Made by a program: the position numbers and the translations under genes. A stretch of DNA of 56,504 nt from Terriglobales bacterium (lineage in GTDB: Bacteria; Acidobacteriota; Terriglobia; Terriglobales; Acidobacteriaceae), in NCBI GenBank assembly GCA_035457425.1, contig DATIBR010000074.1, positions 1 to 56,504 on the forward strand, read 5' to 3'. The notes below the pieces were generated by a model that ran no database searches, was not told the DNA's origin, and saw nothing but the letters and a program-made list of their open reading frames with translations. Shown here one piece after another: positions 27,573 to 35,941 of the stretch (its first letter is position 1; each line of letters starts with the position of its first letter).

Positions 27573-29246
27573 ATGGCCTCCACTCCATCCACGTCCGGGG
27601 TTGCGCCCATGCCGGGCGGCGAGAAGCCGCTCGGCTATCCGGAGCTGGTGTACTCGCAGAAGGGCGAGCAATCGAGCATCGTCTTGAAGAAGCTGCCGTT
27701 CCGGGTGGGGCGGAAGACGGAGAACGACCTGGTCATTCCGGACGCGCGCGTCTCGCGCGAGCACGCACAACTGGTGGAAGACAACGGCGACTACTACGTG
27801 GTCGACAACCAGTCGAAGCACGGCACGTTCGTGAACGGGGAGCGGATCGAAGGCCGGCGCAAGCTGGCGCGCAACGACCGCATCGAGTTTGGGATCCGGG
27901 ACGAGATCTTCGTGGTGTTCAGCCCGTCGGAGGGCCGGCACAACACGACGCGCGAGTTCCTGACGCAGCTGAGCGGGATCGAGCTGAAGAGCCACGCCGG
28001 GTCGGACCTGGAGAAGCTGACGTTCTTCCTGGACGCGGCGCGCAAGCTGAACACCAGCAACGTGCTGGAAGAGATCCTGGTGACGCTGATCGAGGCGACG
28101 CTGCGGCTGACGGGCGCGGAACGCGGGTACGTGTTCCTGCGCAACGACGACGGGACGCTGCGGCTGGCGGCGGGCCGGAACGCCAAGGGCGGCCCGCTGA
28201 GCGACGACAAGACGATCTCGAAGTCCATCATCACGGATGCGGCGCGCTCGGCTTCGGCGTTCCTGGTGAGTGACACGATGAAGACGAGCGGGATGGCGAA
28301 GCGCGAAAGCGTGATCGCGCACGACCTGCGGACGGTGATCTGCATCCCGCTGCGGCGCAAGATGGTGCACGCGGAGGCGAAGGGGAACCAGATCACGCCG
28401 GACGTGATCGGGGTCCTGTACCTGGACAGCAAGTACGCCTCGCGCGACCTCACGACGGTGGGCCAGGACATCCTGGCGGCGATCGCGACGGAAGCGGCGG
28501 CGCTGGTGGAGAACGCGCGGCTGGTGCAGGCGGAAGAGGCGGCGCGGCGCATGGAGCAGGAAATGACCATCGCCGCCGGCATCCAGCAGCGGCTGATGGC
28601 GGTGCGCATCCCGGAGCTGCCGTTCGCCAAGATCCAGGCGAAGAACGTGCCTTGCAAGGACATCGGGGGCGACTTTTTCGACCTGGTGAAGACCGACGAC
28701 GGGCTGCTGGTGGTGATCACCGACGTGTGCGGCAAGGGCATCACGGCCGCCATCATGGCTTCGATCATCCAGGGGCTGGTGTATTCGCAGGCGCTGGCCG
28801 GGGTGCCGCTGGAGCAGATCGTCAGCACCGCGAACACCTTCCTTTGCCAGAAGGAACTGGGCGAGAAGTACGCCACGCTGATGATCGGCAAGCTCTTCCC
28901 CGACGGGCGGCTGGAGTACGTGAACTGCGGACACGTGCCGCCGCTGGTGGTGAGCGGTTCGAAGATCACGAAGCTCGAGCAATCGAACCTGCCGGTCGGA
29001 CTGCTGGGCGAGGCGCAATACAAGCCGGGCTTCACGCACCTCAGCGCCGGCGACCGGCTGATCGTCGTGACCGATGGCGTGACCGAGGCAGAGAACCGCG
29101 CGGGCGAGTTCTTCGGCTACGAGCGGCTGCAGGACGTCGTGAAGACGGAGGGCCTGGACGGGATCTTCAAGGCCATCCGGGAGTACGCCGAAGGCATGCC
29201 GTTCGGCGACGATTGCACGATCTTCGAGCTGACCTACAAGAACTAA
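27573..29246 (+). CDS. FHA-GAF-PP2C (SpoIIE-type) serine phosphatase
   Basis: A 557-residue cytoplasmic signalling protein with three modules. Residues about 30-115 are an FHA domain (FRVGRKTENDLVIPDARVSREHAQLVED, KHGTFVNGERI), which binds phosphothreonine peptides. Residues about 140-315 form a GAF domain (DAARKLNTSNVLEEILVTLIEATLRLTGAERGYVFL), followed by a helical linker (EMTIAAGIQQRLM). Residues about 345-557 are a PP2C/SpoIIE phosphatase with the metal-binding DIGGDFFD, DVCGKGITAAI, TDGVTEAEN and GDDCTIFEL motifs. Such proteins (RsbU/RsbP-like) often act on anti-anti-sigma factors, but none is encoded nearby. It may pair with a Ser/Thr kinase through the FHA domain (inference). A 160-base divergent gap separates it from the SRPBCC gene. 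Confidence 0.92.
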   Translation: MASTPSTSGVAPMPGGEKPLGYPELVYSQKGEQSSIVLKKLPFRVGRKTENDLVIPDARVSREHAQLVEDNGDYYVVDNQSKHGTFVNGERIEGRRKLARNDRIEFGIRDEIFVVFSPSEGRHNTTREFLTQLSGIELKSHAGSDLEKLTFFLDAARKLNTSNVLEEILVTLIEATLRLTGAERGYVFLRNDDGTLRLAAGRNAKGGPLSDDKTISKSIITDAARSASAFLVSDTMKTSGMAKRESVIAHDLRTVICIPLRRKMVHAEAKGNQITPDVIGVLYLDSKYASRDLTTVGQDILAAIATEAAALVENARLVQAEEAARRMEQEMTIAAGIQQRLMAVRIPELPFAKIQAKNVPCKDIGGDFFDLVKTDDGLLVVITDVCGKGITAAIMASIIQGLVYSQALAGVPLEQIVSTANTFLCQKELGEKYATLMIGKLFPDGRLEYVNCGHVPPLVVSGSKITKLEQSNLPVGLLGEAQYKPGFTHLSAGDRLIVVTDGVTEAENRAGEFFGYERLQDVVKTEGLDGIFKAIREYAEGMPFGDDCTIFELTYKN

Positions 29247-29250
29247 AGGC

Positions 29251-29271
29251 AGACTTCAGACTTCAGTCTTC
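29251..29271. repeat. Tandem heptamers (3 units)
   Basis: AGACTTC, AGACTTC and AGTCTTC in tandem, beginning four bases after the phosphatase stop codon and immediately before a terminator-like stem-loop. Confidence 0.6.
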
Positions 29272-29274
29272 AGA

Positions 29275-29338
29275 AAAGCGCAACACGGATGCCGACGAAC
29301 ATCCGCGTTGCGCTTTCGGGTCTTAGGCGGCCTTTTTT
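29275..29338 (+). terminator. Stem-loop terminator after the phosphatase gene
   Basis: Arms 29275-29291 (AAAGCGCAACACGGATG) and 29300-29316 pair over 17 bases with one mismatch around an eight-base loop. A T run follows 16 bases later (29333-29338). This is likely to end transcription of the phosphatase gene, though the T run is not adjacent to the stem. Confidence 0.6.
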
Positions 29339-29577
29339 GTGCCATGGTCCACCGAAGGGGACTTTGTCGATGACGCCGCCGTAGGCGCCGGGGACGACGG
29401 CGCCGGCTTTGGAAGGGCATAAATCGAGGCGCAGCTTAGGTTTGCCGGGAGTACATGTCCGCCGCCGGAAAGGGGGCATGTCCTTAATTCCTGGGGTTTT
29501 CCGCAACCAAACCCGCCCAACGTGCATAACAATTCATCAGCACCACTTCGGCGCGGGGGTGCCAGGAAAGAGCGTGT
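29339..29577. other. Gap with no recognised gene
   Basis: Between the terminator and the next start codon I see no supported gene. Minus-strand reading frames exist (for example a segment ending HGTKKAA at 29323), but they run through the neighbouring gene and look like shadow. AGGAAAGA just before 29578 is the ribosome binding site of the next gene. Confidence 0.5.
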
Positions 29578-29979
29578 ATGGGTCACACCCCGAACTATCA
29601 GCGGGTCGAACACGAGCGGCGGCGCTTCCAGGCCGCGCTCGATGACTACTTTGCGGCTTTGGAAAACGCCTCGAGCGCCGTCCTGCCGGAAAAGAAGCGG
29701 GAATTGCTGAGCGCGTACGCGGAGTTCCGCTACCAGGTGAACGGCGGGACGCATTGCGTGCTGTGCCGCGCGCACGTGCGTCACAACATGCTGGTGGAAG
29801 TCCGGCGCGCGGACGGCAGCACGCGGCAGTTCGCCGCGCTCTGCACCCGCTGCCTGGAAGGCGAGAAGGCGAGCGCCGAGAGCGTGACGCTGCGCGTGGG
29901 TCCGGTGGAGTACGAGACGTTCCACCGCCAGCCGGGCGCGAAGGACGCTCCGCAGCGCGGCCGCACCGCCGCAGCCTGA
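29578..29979 (+). CDS. Hypothetical protein with zinc-ribbon-like cysteines
   Basis: A 133-residue soluble protein. The N-terminal half is a basic alpha-helical region (QRVEHERRRFQAALDDYFAALENA). The C-terminal half has CVLCRAHVRH and, about 35 residues on, CTRC, a CxxC...CxxC pair likely to bind zinc. I do not recognise the family. ATG 29578 is preceded by AGGAAAGA. The tail (KDAPQRGRTAAA) runs into interspersed repeat copy B. Confidence 0.65.
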   Translation: MGHTPNYQRVEHERRRFQAALDDYFAALENASSAVLPEKKRELLSAYAEFRYQVNGGTHCVLCRAHVRHNMLVEVRRADGSTRQFAALCTRCLEGEKASAESVTLRVGPVEYETFHRQPGAKDAPQRGRTAAA

Positions 29980-29983
29980 ACTG

Positions 29984-30074
29984 GCGGGTGAGACCGGAGC
30001 GAGCGCAGGTCGAGGGGCGACGCAGCCGAGGCGGGCGCGACGCGTGAGCCGACCGCGTTGCGGCGACCCTGGAA
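29984..30074 (+). repeat. Interspersed repeat, copy B
   Basis: The second copy of the repeat seen at 22131-22243, with the same block order: GGGTGAG, GGAGCGAGCGC, the identical 20-mer at 30011-30030, and the identical 20-mer GCGTTGCGGCGACCCTGGAA at 30055-30074. The material between the blocks differs. It ends 48 bases before the M28 peptidase start. Confidence 0.75.
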
Positions 30075-30093
30075 ATAATGATGTAAAGTGTCT

Positions 30094-30116
30094 GGTTCCT
30101 TACTCCGGAGGGAACC
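30094..30116 (+). promoter_or_regulatory. Leader hairpin over the ribosome binding site of the M28 gene
   Basis: GGTTCC (30094-30099) and GGAACC (30111-30116) can pair around a loop containing GGAGG (30107-30112), the likely Shine-Dalgarno for ATG 30123. The stem could limit translation. It is short, so the effect is uncertain. Confidence 0.35.
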
Positions 30117-30122
30117 TGACCG

Positions 30123-32279
30123 ATGCGCACCGCTCGCGCTCTGCTGCTGTTCTACTGCTGCCTCCCCCTGTTCGCCCAGACTCCCGCCGCGGCCCCGAAG
30201 GAGATCACCGGCTTCCGTGACGCGAGCGCGCAACACGCGCTCGACCAGAAGTTTCTCGCCGTCCCCGACCCGAAGCTGGCGGAAGAGCACCTGCGCACGC
30301 TGACGGCGAAGCCGCACCTTGCCGGCACGCCAGAGGACAAAGAGACCGCCGAGTACGTGGCGCGGAAGTTCCGCGAGGCGGGCCTGGAGACCGAGATCGT
30401 CGAGTACAAGGTGTGGCTGAACTTTCCCCGGGAGATCAGCGTGGACATGACGGGCCCCGCGGGGGTGAAGATGCACGGCCCGACGCCGGAGCGCGTCGCC
30501 GGCGACCCTTTCCAGGACGACCCGCGCGTGGTGACGGCGATGAACGGCTCGTCGCCCTCGGGCGACGTGGAAGCGGAGGTGGTGTACGCGAACTACGCGC
30601 GGCCGGAGGACTTCGCCAAGCTCAAGGAGATGGGCATCGACGTCCGCGGGAAGATCGTGATCGCGCGCTACGGCGCGAACTACCGCGGCGTGAAGGCGTA
30701 CGTGGCCGAGCGCGCGGGCGCGGCGGGCCTGATCATCTACTCCGACCCGATGGACGACGGCTACTTCAAGGGCGACGCGTACCCGAAGGGCGCGTACCGG
30801 CCGCCGAGCGCGGTGCAGCGCGGCTCGATCGAGTACCTGTTCAAGTATCCGGGCGACGTGACGACGCCGAGCCTGGCGTCGGTGCCTGACCTGCCGGCGC
30901 CGCAGCGCACGCCGCCGGAAAAGGCCGAGGCGCTGCCGAAGATCCCGACGACGCCGCTCAGCTACCAGGACGCGCAGCCCATCCTGGCGAACCTGGGGGG
31001 GCCGGCGACGCCGCGCGACTGGCAGGGCGCGCTGCCGTTCACCTACCACGTGGGCCCGGGGCCGGCGCGCGTGAAGCTGCACCTGCGATTCGACTACGCC
31101 TATCGCTCGATCTGGAACGTGATCGGCAAGGTCCGGGGCACGGAGCTGCCGGACGAATGGGTGGTCGCCGGGAATCACCGCGACGCCTGGGTCTACGGCG
31201 CGGTCGATCCGAACAGCGGCACGGCCGCGATGCTGGAGACGGTGCACGGCATCGGGGAGCTGCTGAAGTCCGGCTGGAAGCCGAGGCGGACGATCGTCTT
31301 CGGCAGCTGGGACGCGGAGGAGCAGGGCCTGATCGGCTCGACCGAGTGGGTGGAGCAGAACGAGAAGCAGCTCGCGAACGCGGTGGTGTACTTCAACACC
31401 GACTCGGCGGTGTCGGGGCCGCGGTTCAGCGCGTCGGCGGTGCCGACGCTGAAGCAGTTCACGCGCGAGGCGGCGCAGGTGGTGCCGTCGGCGAAGGGCG
31501 GCGGCTCGGTGTACGACGTCTGGAAGCAGCAGCGCGAGCAGGAAGACCGCGAGAAGAAGGAGAAGGCGGCGAATTCCGACGTCACCGGCTCGCAGGAGCG
31601 CGCCCCGAACGCCCGGTCGAAGGACGTTCCGGTGGGCGACCTGGGGTCGGGCTCCGACTACACGCCGTTCTTCCAGCACCTCGGCATCCCGTCGAACGAC
31701 ATCGGGTCGAACGGCGACTACGGCGTGTACCACTCGGTGTTCGACAACTTCGCGTGGTTCAAGAAGAACGCCGACCCGGATTTCACCATCGAGCAGCAGA
31801 TGGCGCGGGTCTTCGGCATCCAGCTGCTGCACATGGCGCAGACCGACGTGCTGCCGTTCGACTACCAGAGCTACGGCGAGGAGATCCAGCAGTACATCGA
31901 GAGCGCGGAGAAGAAGGCGGAGAAGAAGCTCGGGAAGCAGGCACCGTCGTTCACCGCGGCGCACCAGGCGGCCGAGCGCTTCACCGCGGCCGGCAAGGCC
32001 ATCGGCGCGCGGCAAAAAGACCCGAGCTCCGACACCCGGAAGCTGAATCGCACGCTGCACGACGCCGAGCGCGCGCTGCTCATCCCCGAGGGGCTGCCGA
32101 ACCGGCCGTGGTTCAAGCACGCCATCTACGCGCCGGGGGAGTTCACCGGATACGCCGCGGTCGTCATCCCGGGGGTGAACGAGGCCATCGACGCGGGCGA
32201 CGTGGGGCGGACGACCAGGCAGCTCGAGGTGCTGGCGGGGGCGCTCGACCGGGCGGCGGCGGTGCTCGAACAGCGCTAG
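30123..32279 (+). CDS. M28-family metallopeptidase (glutamate carboxypeptidase II-like)
   Basis: A 718-residue secreted protein (signal peptide to about residue 20) with the three-domain plan of glutamate carboxypeptidase II and the transferrin receptor. The PA domain occupies about 120-300 (RGKIVIARYGANYRGVKAYVAERAGAAGLIIYSDP). The zinc peptidase domain carries the ligands NHRDAW, VDPNSG, DAEEQG, FNTDSA and YHSVFDNF, and the C-terminal helical dimerisation domain covers about 590-718. All five metal ligands seem present, so it should be active in releasing C-terminal acidic residues or other peptide ends in the periplasm. The sequence before the HSVFDNF motif contains a charged insertion (EQEDREKKEKAA). 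Confidence 0.92.
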   Translation: MRTARALLLFYCCLPLFAQTPAAAPKEITGFRDASAQHALDQKFLAVPDPKLAEEHLRTLTAKPHLAGTPEDKETAEYVARKFREAGLETEIVEYKVWLNFPREISVDMTGPAGVKMHGPTPERVAGDPFQDDPRVVTAMNGSSPSGDVEAEVVYANYARPEDFAKLKEMGIDVRGKIVIARYGANYRGVKAYVAERAGAAGLIIYSDPMDDGYFKGDAYPKGAYRPPSAVQRGSIEYLFKYPGDVTTPSLASVPDLPAPQRTPPEKAEALPKIPTTPLSYQDAQPILANLGGPATPRDWQGALPFTYHVGPGPARVKLHLRFDYAYRSIWNVIGKVRGTELPDEWVVAGNHRDAWVYGAVDPNSGTAAMLETVHGIGELLKSGWKPRRTIVFGSWDAEEQGLIGSTEWVEQNEKQLANAVVYFNTDSAVSGPRFSASAVPTLKQFTREAAQVVPSAKGGGSVYDVWKQQREQEDREKKEKAANSDVTGSQERAPNARSKDVPVGDLGSGSDYTPFFQHLGIPSNDIGSNGDYGVYHSVFDNFAWFKKNADPDFTIEQQMARVFGIQLLHMAQTDVLPFDYQSYGEEIQQYIESAEKKAEKKLGKQAPSFTAAHQAAERFTAAGKAIGARQKDPSSDTRKLNRTLHDAERALLIPEGLPNRPWFKHAIYAPGEFTGYAAVVIPGVNEAIDAGDVGRTTRQLEVLAGALDRAAAVLEQR

Positions 32280-32367
32280 GGACGGGCCTGACGCGCGCTA
32301 CGCAGCGAATGTATCGGCGGCTAAGGTATTCGCAGGATTCGCCGTTTTCGGGCGAGGACTAGACTCA

Positions 32368-32577
32368 GTGGCCATGCACACGGCCATCAACAAATTCCTT
32401 TTCGCGCACGAGCGCTATCTCTCGCTCGAGCAGGCGCGCACCGAGTGCAAAGGCCCGACCGAGCGCGAGCTGATGCACATCGAGATCCTGACCGCTTACC
32501 TGGAAGTGCAGTACCGCGCCAAGGTCATCGCCGGGCTGCAGTTCGCCGACGGCATGGACTACGCGGAAGTGAACTAG
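32368..32577 (+). CDS. Small hypothetical protein (69 residues)
   Basis: A 69-residue soluble helical protein rich in Glu, Leu and Ala (ERYLSLEQARTECKG, RELMHIEILTAYLEVQYRAKVIAGLQF). No family is recognised. GTG 32368 lies nine bases after GAGGA (32354-32358), and the ATG two codons later is the alternative. The clean reading frame, the ribosome binding site and its place in a 480-base gap make it a credible gene. Confidence 0.55.
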   Translation: MAMHTAINKFLFAHERYLSLEQARTECKGPTERELMHIEILTAYLEVQYRAKVIAGLQFADGMDYAEVN

Positions 32578-32586
32578 TCGCGAGTT

Positions 32587-32600
32587 GTTCGATGTTCGAT
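32587..32600. repeat. Tandem heptamers (2 units)
   Basis: GTTCGAT twice in tandem, nine bases after a stop codon and followed by a partial third unit (GTC). The rest of the gap to 32766 shows no gene. Confidence 0.45.
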
Positions 32601-32766
32601 GTCAGGAGCCGGGGGCTTGCCCGGCGACTAGCACCTAACAACTGGCAGCCAGCGACTCCCCCCAAGCAGCCCCGCAGCTTCTACTCCGCTTCTAAGTAGC
32701 CAGCCACTGCTCCGGCCCCTGGCCGCGCCCGGAGCCTGTCGAATCCAAGACGCAAGAGGCACGTCC

Positions 32767-34113
32767 ATGCCCGTCGCACGGATCGTCACCCGTTTTGCCG
32801 AAGAGGCCGCGCCGCTGATCGGAGAGCTGCGCGCGCGCGGCTACACCATCGAGCTAGTCGATCCCGGCACGTTCCGCGTCACGCCCGCGGACCTGGAGAT
32901 CCAGCTCGACCGCCTGCGCACCCCCGAAGCGCTCCGCCACGCAGTGAAGTTCGCGGGTGAGCACGATGCCGAGGTGTTCGTCGCGGCGGGCCTGCCGCTC
33001 GACGAGGAAGCGGCGGCTGCGCTGCGCGGCGCCAGGGCGCGGCGCAATCTCCTGGCCGAAGGCTTCCAGCAATTGCTCGCGCCGTTCCGGCGGCTGGGCG
33101 CCCAGGTGCACGATTCGCGCAAGGCGCGGCGCCAGGACGTGATCGACCAGGAGCTGGCGCGCGAGGCGGAGAAGAAGCAGCGGGCCGAGCAGAAGGCGGC
33201 CGAGCGCGCGGAGCGCGCGCGACGCGAGCAGGAAGAAGCGGAGCGGCGCCGCGTGGAACGCGAAGCGATGCTGGCCCGCGAGCGCGAAGCAGCCGAGCGG
33301 CGGCAACAGGAAGAAGCCCGGCTGGCGCGCGAGCGCGAGGCGGCGAAGGCGCGGCAGCGCGAGGAAGAAGCGCGGCTGGCGGCCGAAAGGGAAGCGCAGC
33401 TGGCCGCGCGGCGGCGGGAGGAAGAAAGCGAGCGCGAGCGGCGCGAAGCGGAAGCGGCGCGCTTGTCGGCCGAGGAGCAGGAGCGGCAGCGCGTGGCGCA
33501 CGAGCTGGCGGCAGCGGAGCGCGAGCGCCGGCTGGAGGAGGAGCGCCGGCGCGCGGTCGCCGGCGCCGCGGCGCTGGTCGAGGCGCAGCGCAGGGAAGCG
33601 GAGCGGGAACGAGCGCGGCAGCGGGTCGCTGCCGCCCCAGCCGGCGTCCTGCCGGCGGTCCAAGAGCGGGCGGGCAGCCGCGCGATGAAGCGCGCCCTTG
33701 TGGCCGCGGCGGGACTCGCGGTCCTGATCACCGCGGGGTGGGGCGCGTACGAGAACCGGATGCCGGCGCAGCCGCTCAGCAACCAGCAGCAGGTGAACAG
33801 CAACCAGATCCGGCAGGACGTGCCGTTCGGCTCCGCGACCATTCGGCCGCAACAGCAACCGAAGCCGGCCGCTACGAAACCGCCAGCGCAGCCGAAGACG
33901 GCGCAGCAGAAGGCGGCGCCGGCGAGCGCGCCCAAGCCCTCGCCGAAGCGCGCGCAGCGCTATGCGGCCGACGACGTGGACATGGTCGCGGAAGACGAGA
34001 TCGTGTACCACGGCGCGCCGAAGAACTCGAAGAGCCGGGCGTCGGCGAAGCCGCAGCAGCAGCAAAATGGCGTGAAGCGGATCTCCGACCTGGCCGACGG
34101 CGAAGAGGAGTAG
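32767..34113 (+). CDS. Charged coiled-coil protein with one membrane helix
   Basis: A 448-residue protein. Residues 1-115 form a small globular domain (MPVARIVTRFAEEAAPLIGELRARGYTIELVDP...). About 120-300 is a highly charged Arg/Glu/Ala coiled coil with repeated EREAAERRQQEE-like heptads. One membrane helix follows at about 307-325 (KRALVAAAGLAVLITAGWGAY), then a Gln/Lys/Pro/Ala-rich tail (about 335-400) and a conserved-looking acidic end (VDMVAEDEIVYHG, RISDLADGEEE). It resembles TolA-like architectures in outline only, reversed in order, and the function is unknown. Confidence 0.75.
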   Translation: MPVARIVTRFAEEAAPLIGELRARGYTIELVDPGTFRVTPADLEIQLDRLRTPEALRHAVKFAGEHDAEVFVAAGLPLDEEAAAALRGARARRNLLAEGFQQLLAPFRRLGAQVHDSRKARRQDVIDQELAREAEKKQRAEQKAAERAERARREQEEAERRRVEREAMLAREREAAERRQQEEARLAREREAAKARQREEEARLAAEREAQLAARRREEESERERREAEAARLSAEEQERQRVAHELAAAERERRLEEERRRAVAGAAALVEAQRREAERERARQRVAAAPAGVLPAVQERAGSRAMKRALVAAAGLAVLITAGWGAYENRMPAQPLSNQQQVNSNQIRQDVPFGSATIRPQQQPKPAATKPPAQPKTAQQKAAPASAPKPSPKRAQRYAADDVDMVAEDEIVYHGAPKNSKSRASAKPQQQQNGVKRISDLADGEEE

Positions 34114-34117
34114 CGTC

Positions 34118-34284
34118 GCCGGCTGAAGCCGGCTCGGAGTCTGCTCTGCGACAGCTACGGCGCGTCTGAAGGCGCGCCCCTCCGAAAGAAAAGCGCCGGC
34201 GAGTCGCCGGCGCCTACCTGCAAGTGAAAGTGCAAGTCAAAGGGCGCGGGCGAGGACGCCCGCGCCACAGCCGGCGAGCCGCCG
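34118..34284. repeat. Array of five hairpins between convergent genes
   Basis: Five inverted repeats in 167 bases: GCCGGC-TGAA-GCCGGC (34118-34133); an eight-pair stem with a TGAA loop (34159-34178); GCGCCGGCG-AGT-CGCCGGCGC (34193-34213); GGCGCGGGCG-AGGA-CGCCCGCGCC (34243-34266); and CGGCG-AGC-CGCCG (34272-34284). The stems differ in sequence. It lies between the stops of the coiled-coil gene and thiC, so it should block read-through from both. Confidence 0.75.
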
Positions 34285-34287
34285 ACG

Positions 34288-35808
<1,521 letters not shown>

Positions 35809-35826
35809 TTATACGCCGCCGCCCGA

Positions 35827-35842
35827 GGTGACTTTCGTCATA
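35827..35842. promoter_or_regulatory. Candidate Crp/Fnr site between thiC and the HEAT gene
   Basis: GGTGACTTTCGTCATA matches the window's TGTGAC-N4-GTCACA operator at 10 of 12 arm positions. It sits in the divergent gap, 21 bases upstream of a TATAAT for thiC. It is weaker than the sites further right and may be chance. Confidence 0.35.
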
Positions 35843-35941
35843 CCTTGGGGTGACGCGCGGTGCCGCAGGGAAGGATCAGTTGTGGCACAATAACGCTTCT
35901 CCCCAGGAAACCAGCCCCCAGGATCGAGGTTTGTCCCCGAC

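Noticed and set aside
29270-29925. Minus-strand frames through the gap and the zinc-ribbon-like gene
   Set aside because: They run across a terminator and antisense to a better-supported gene, and have no recognisable domain.
35882-35896. TGGCAC resembling half of a sigma54 promoter before the HEAT gene
   Set aside because: The required TTGC element at the right distance is missing.
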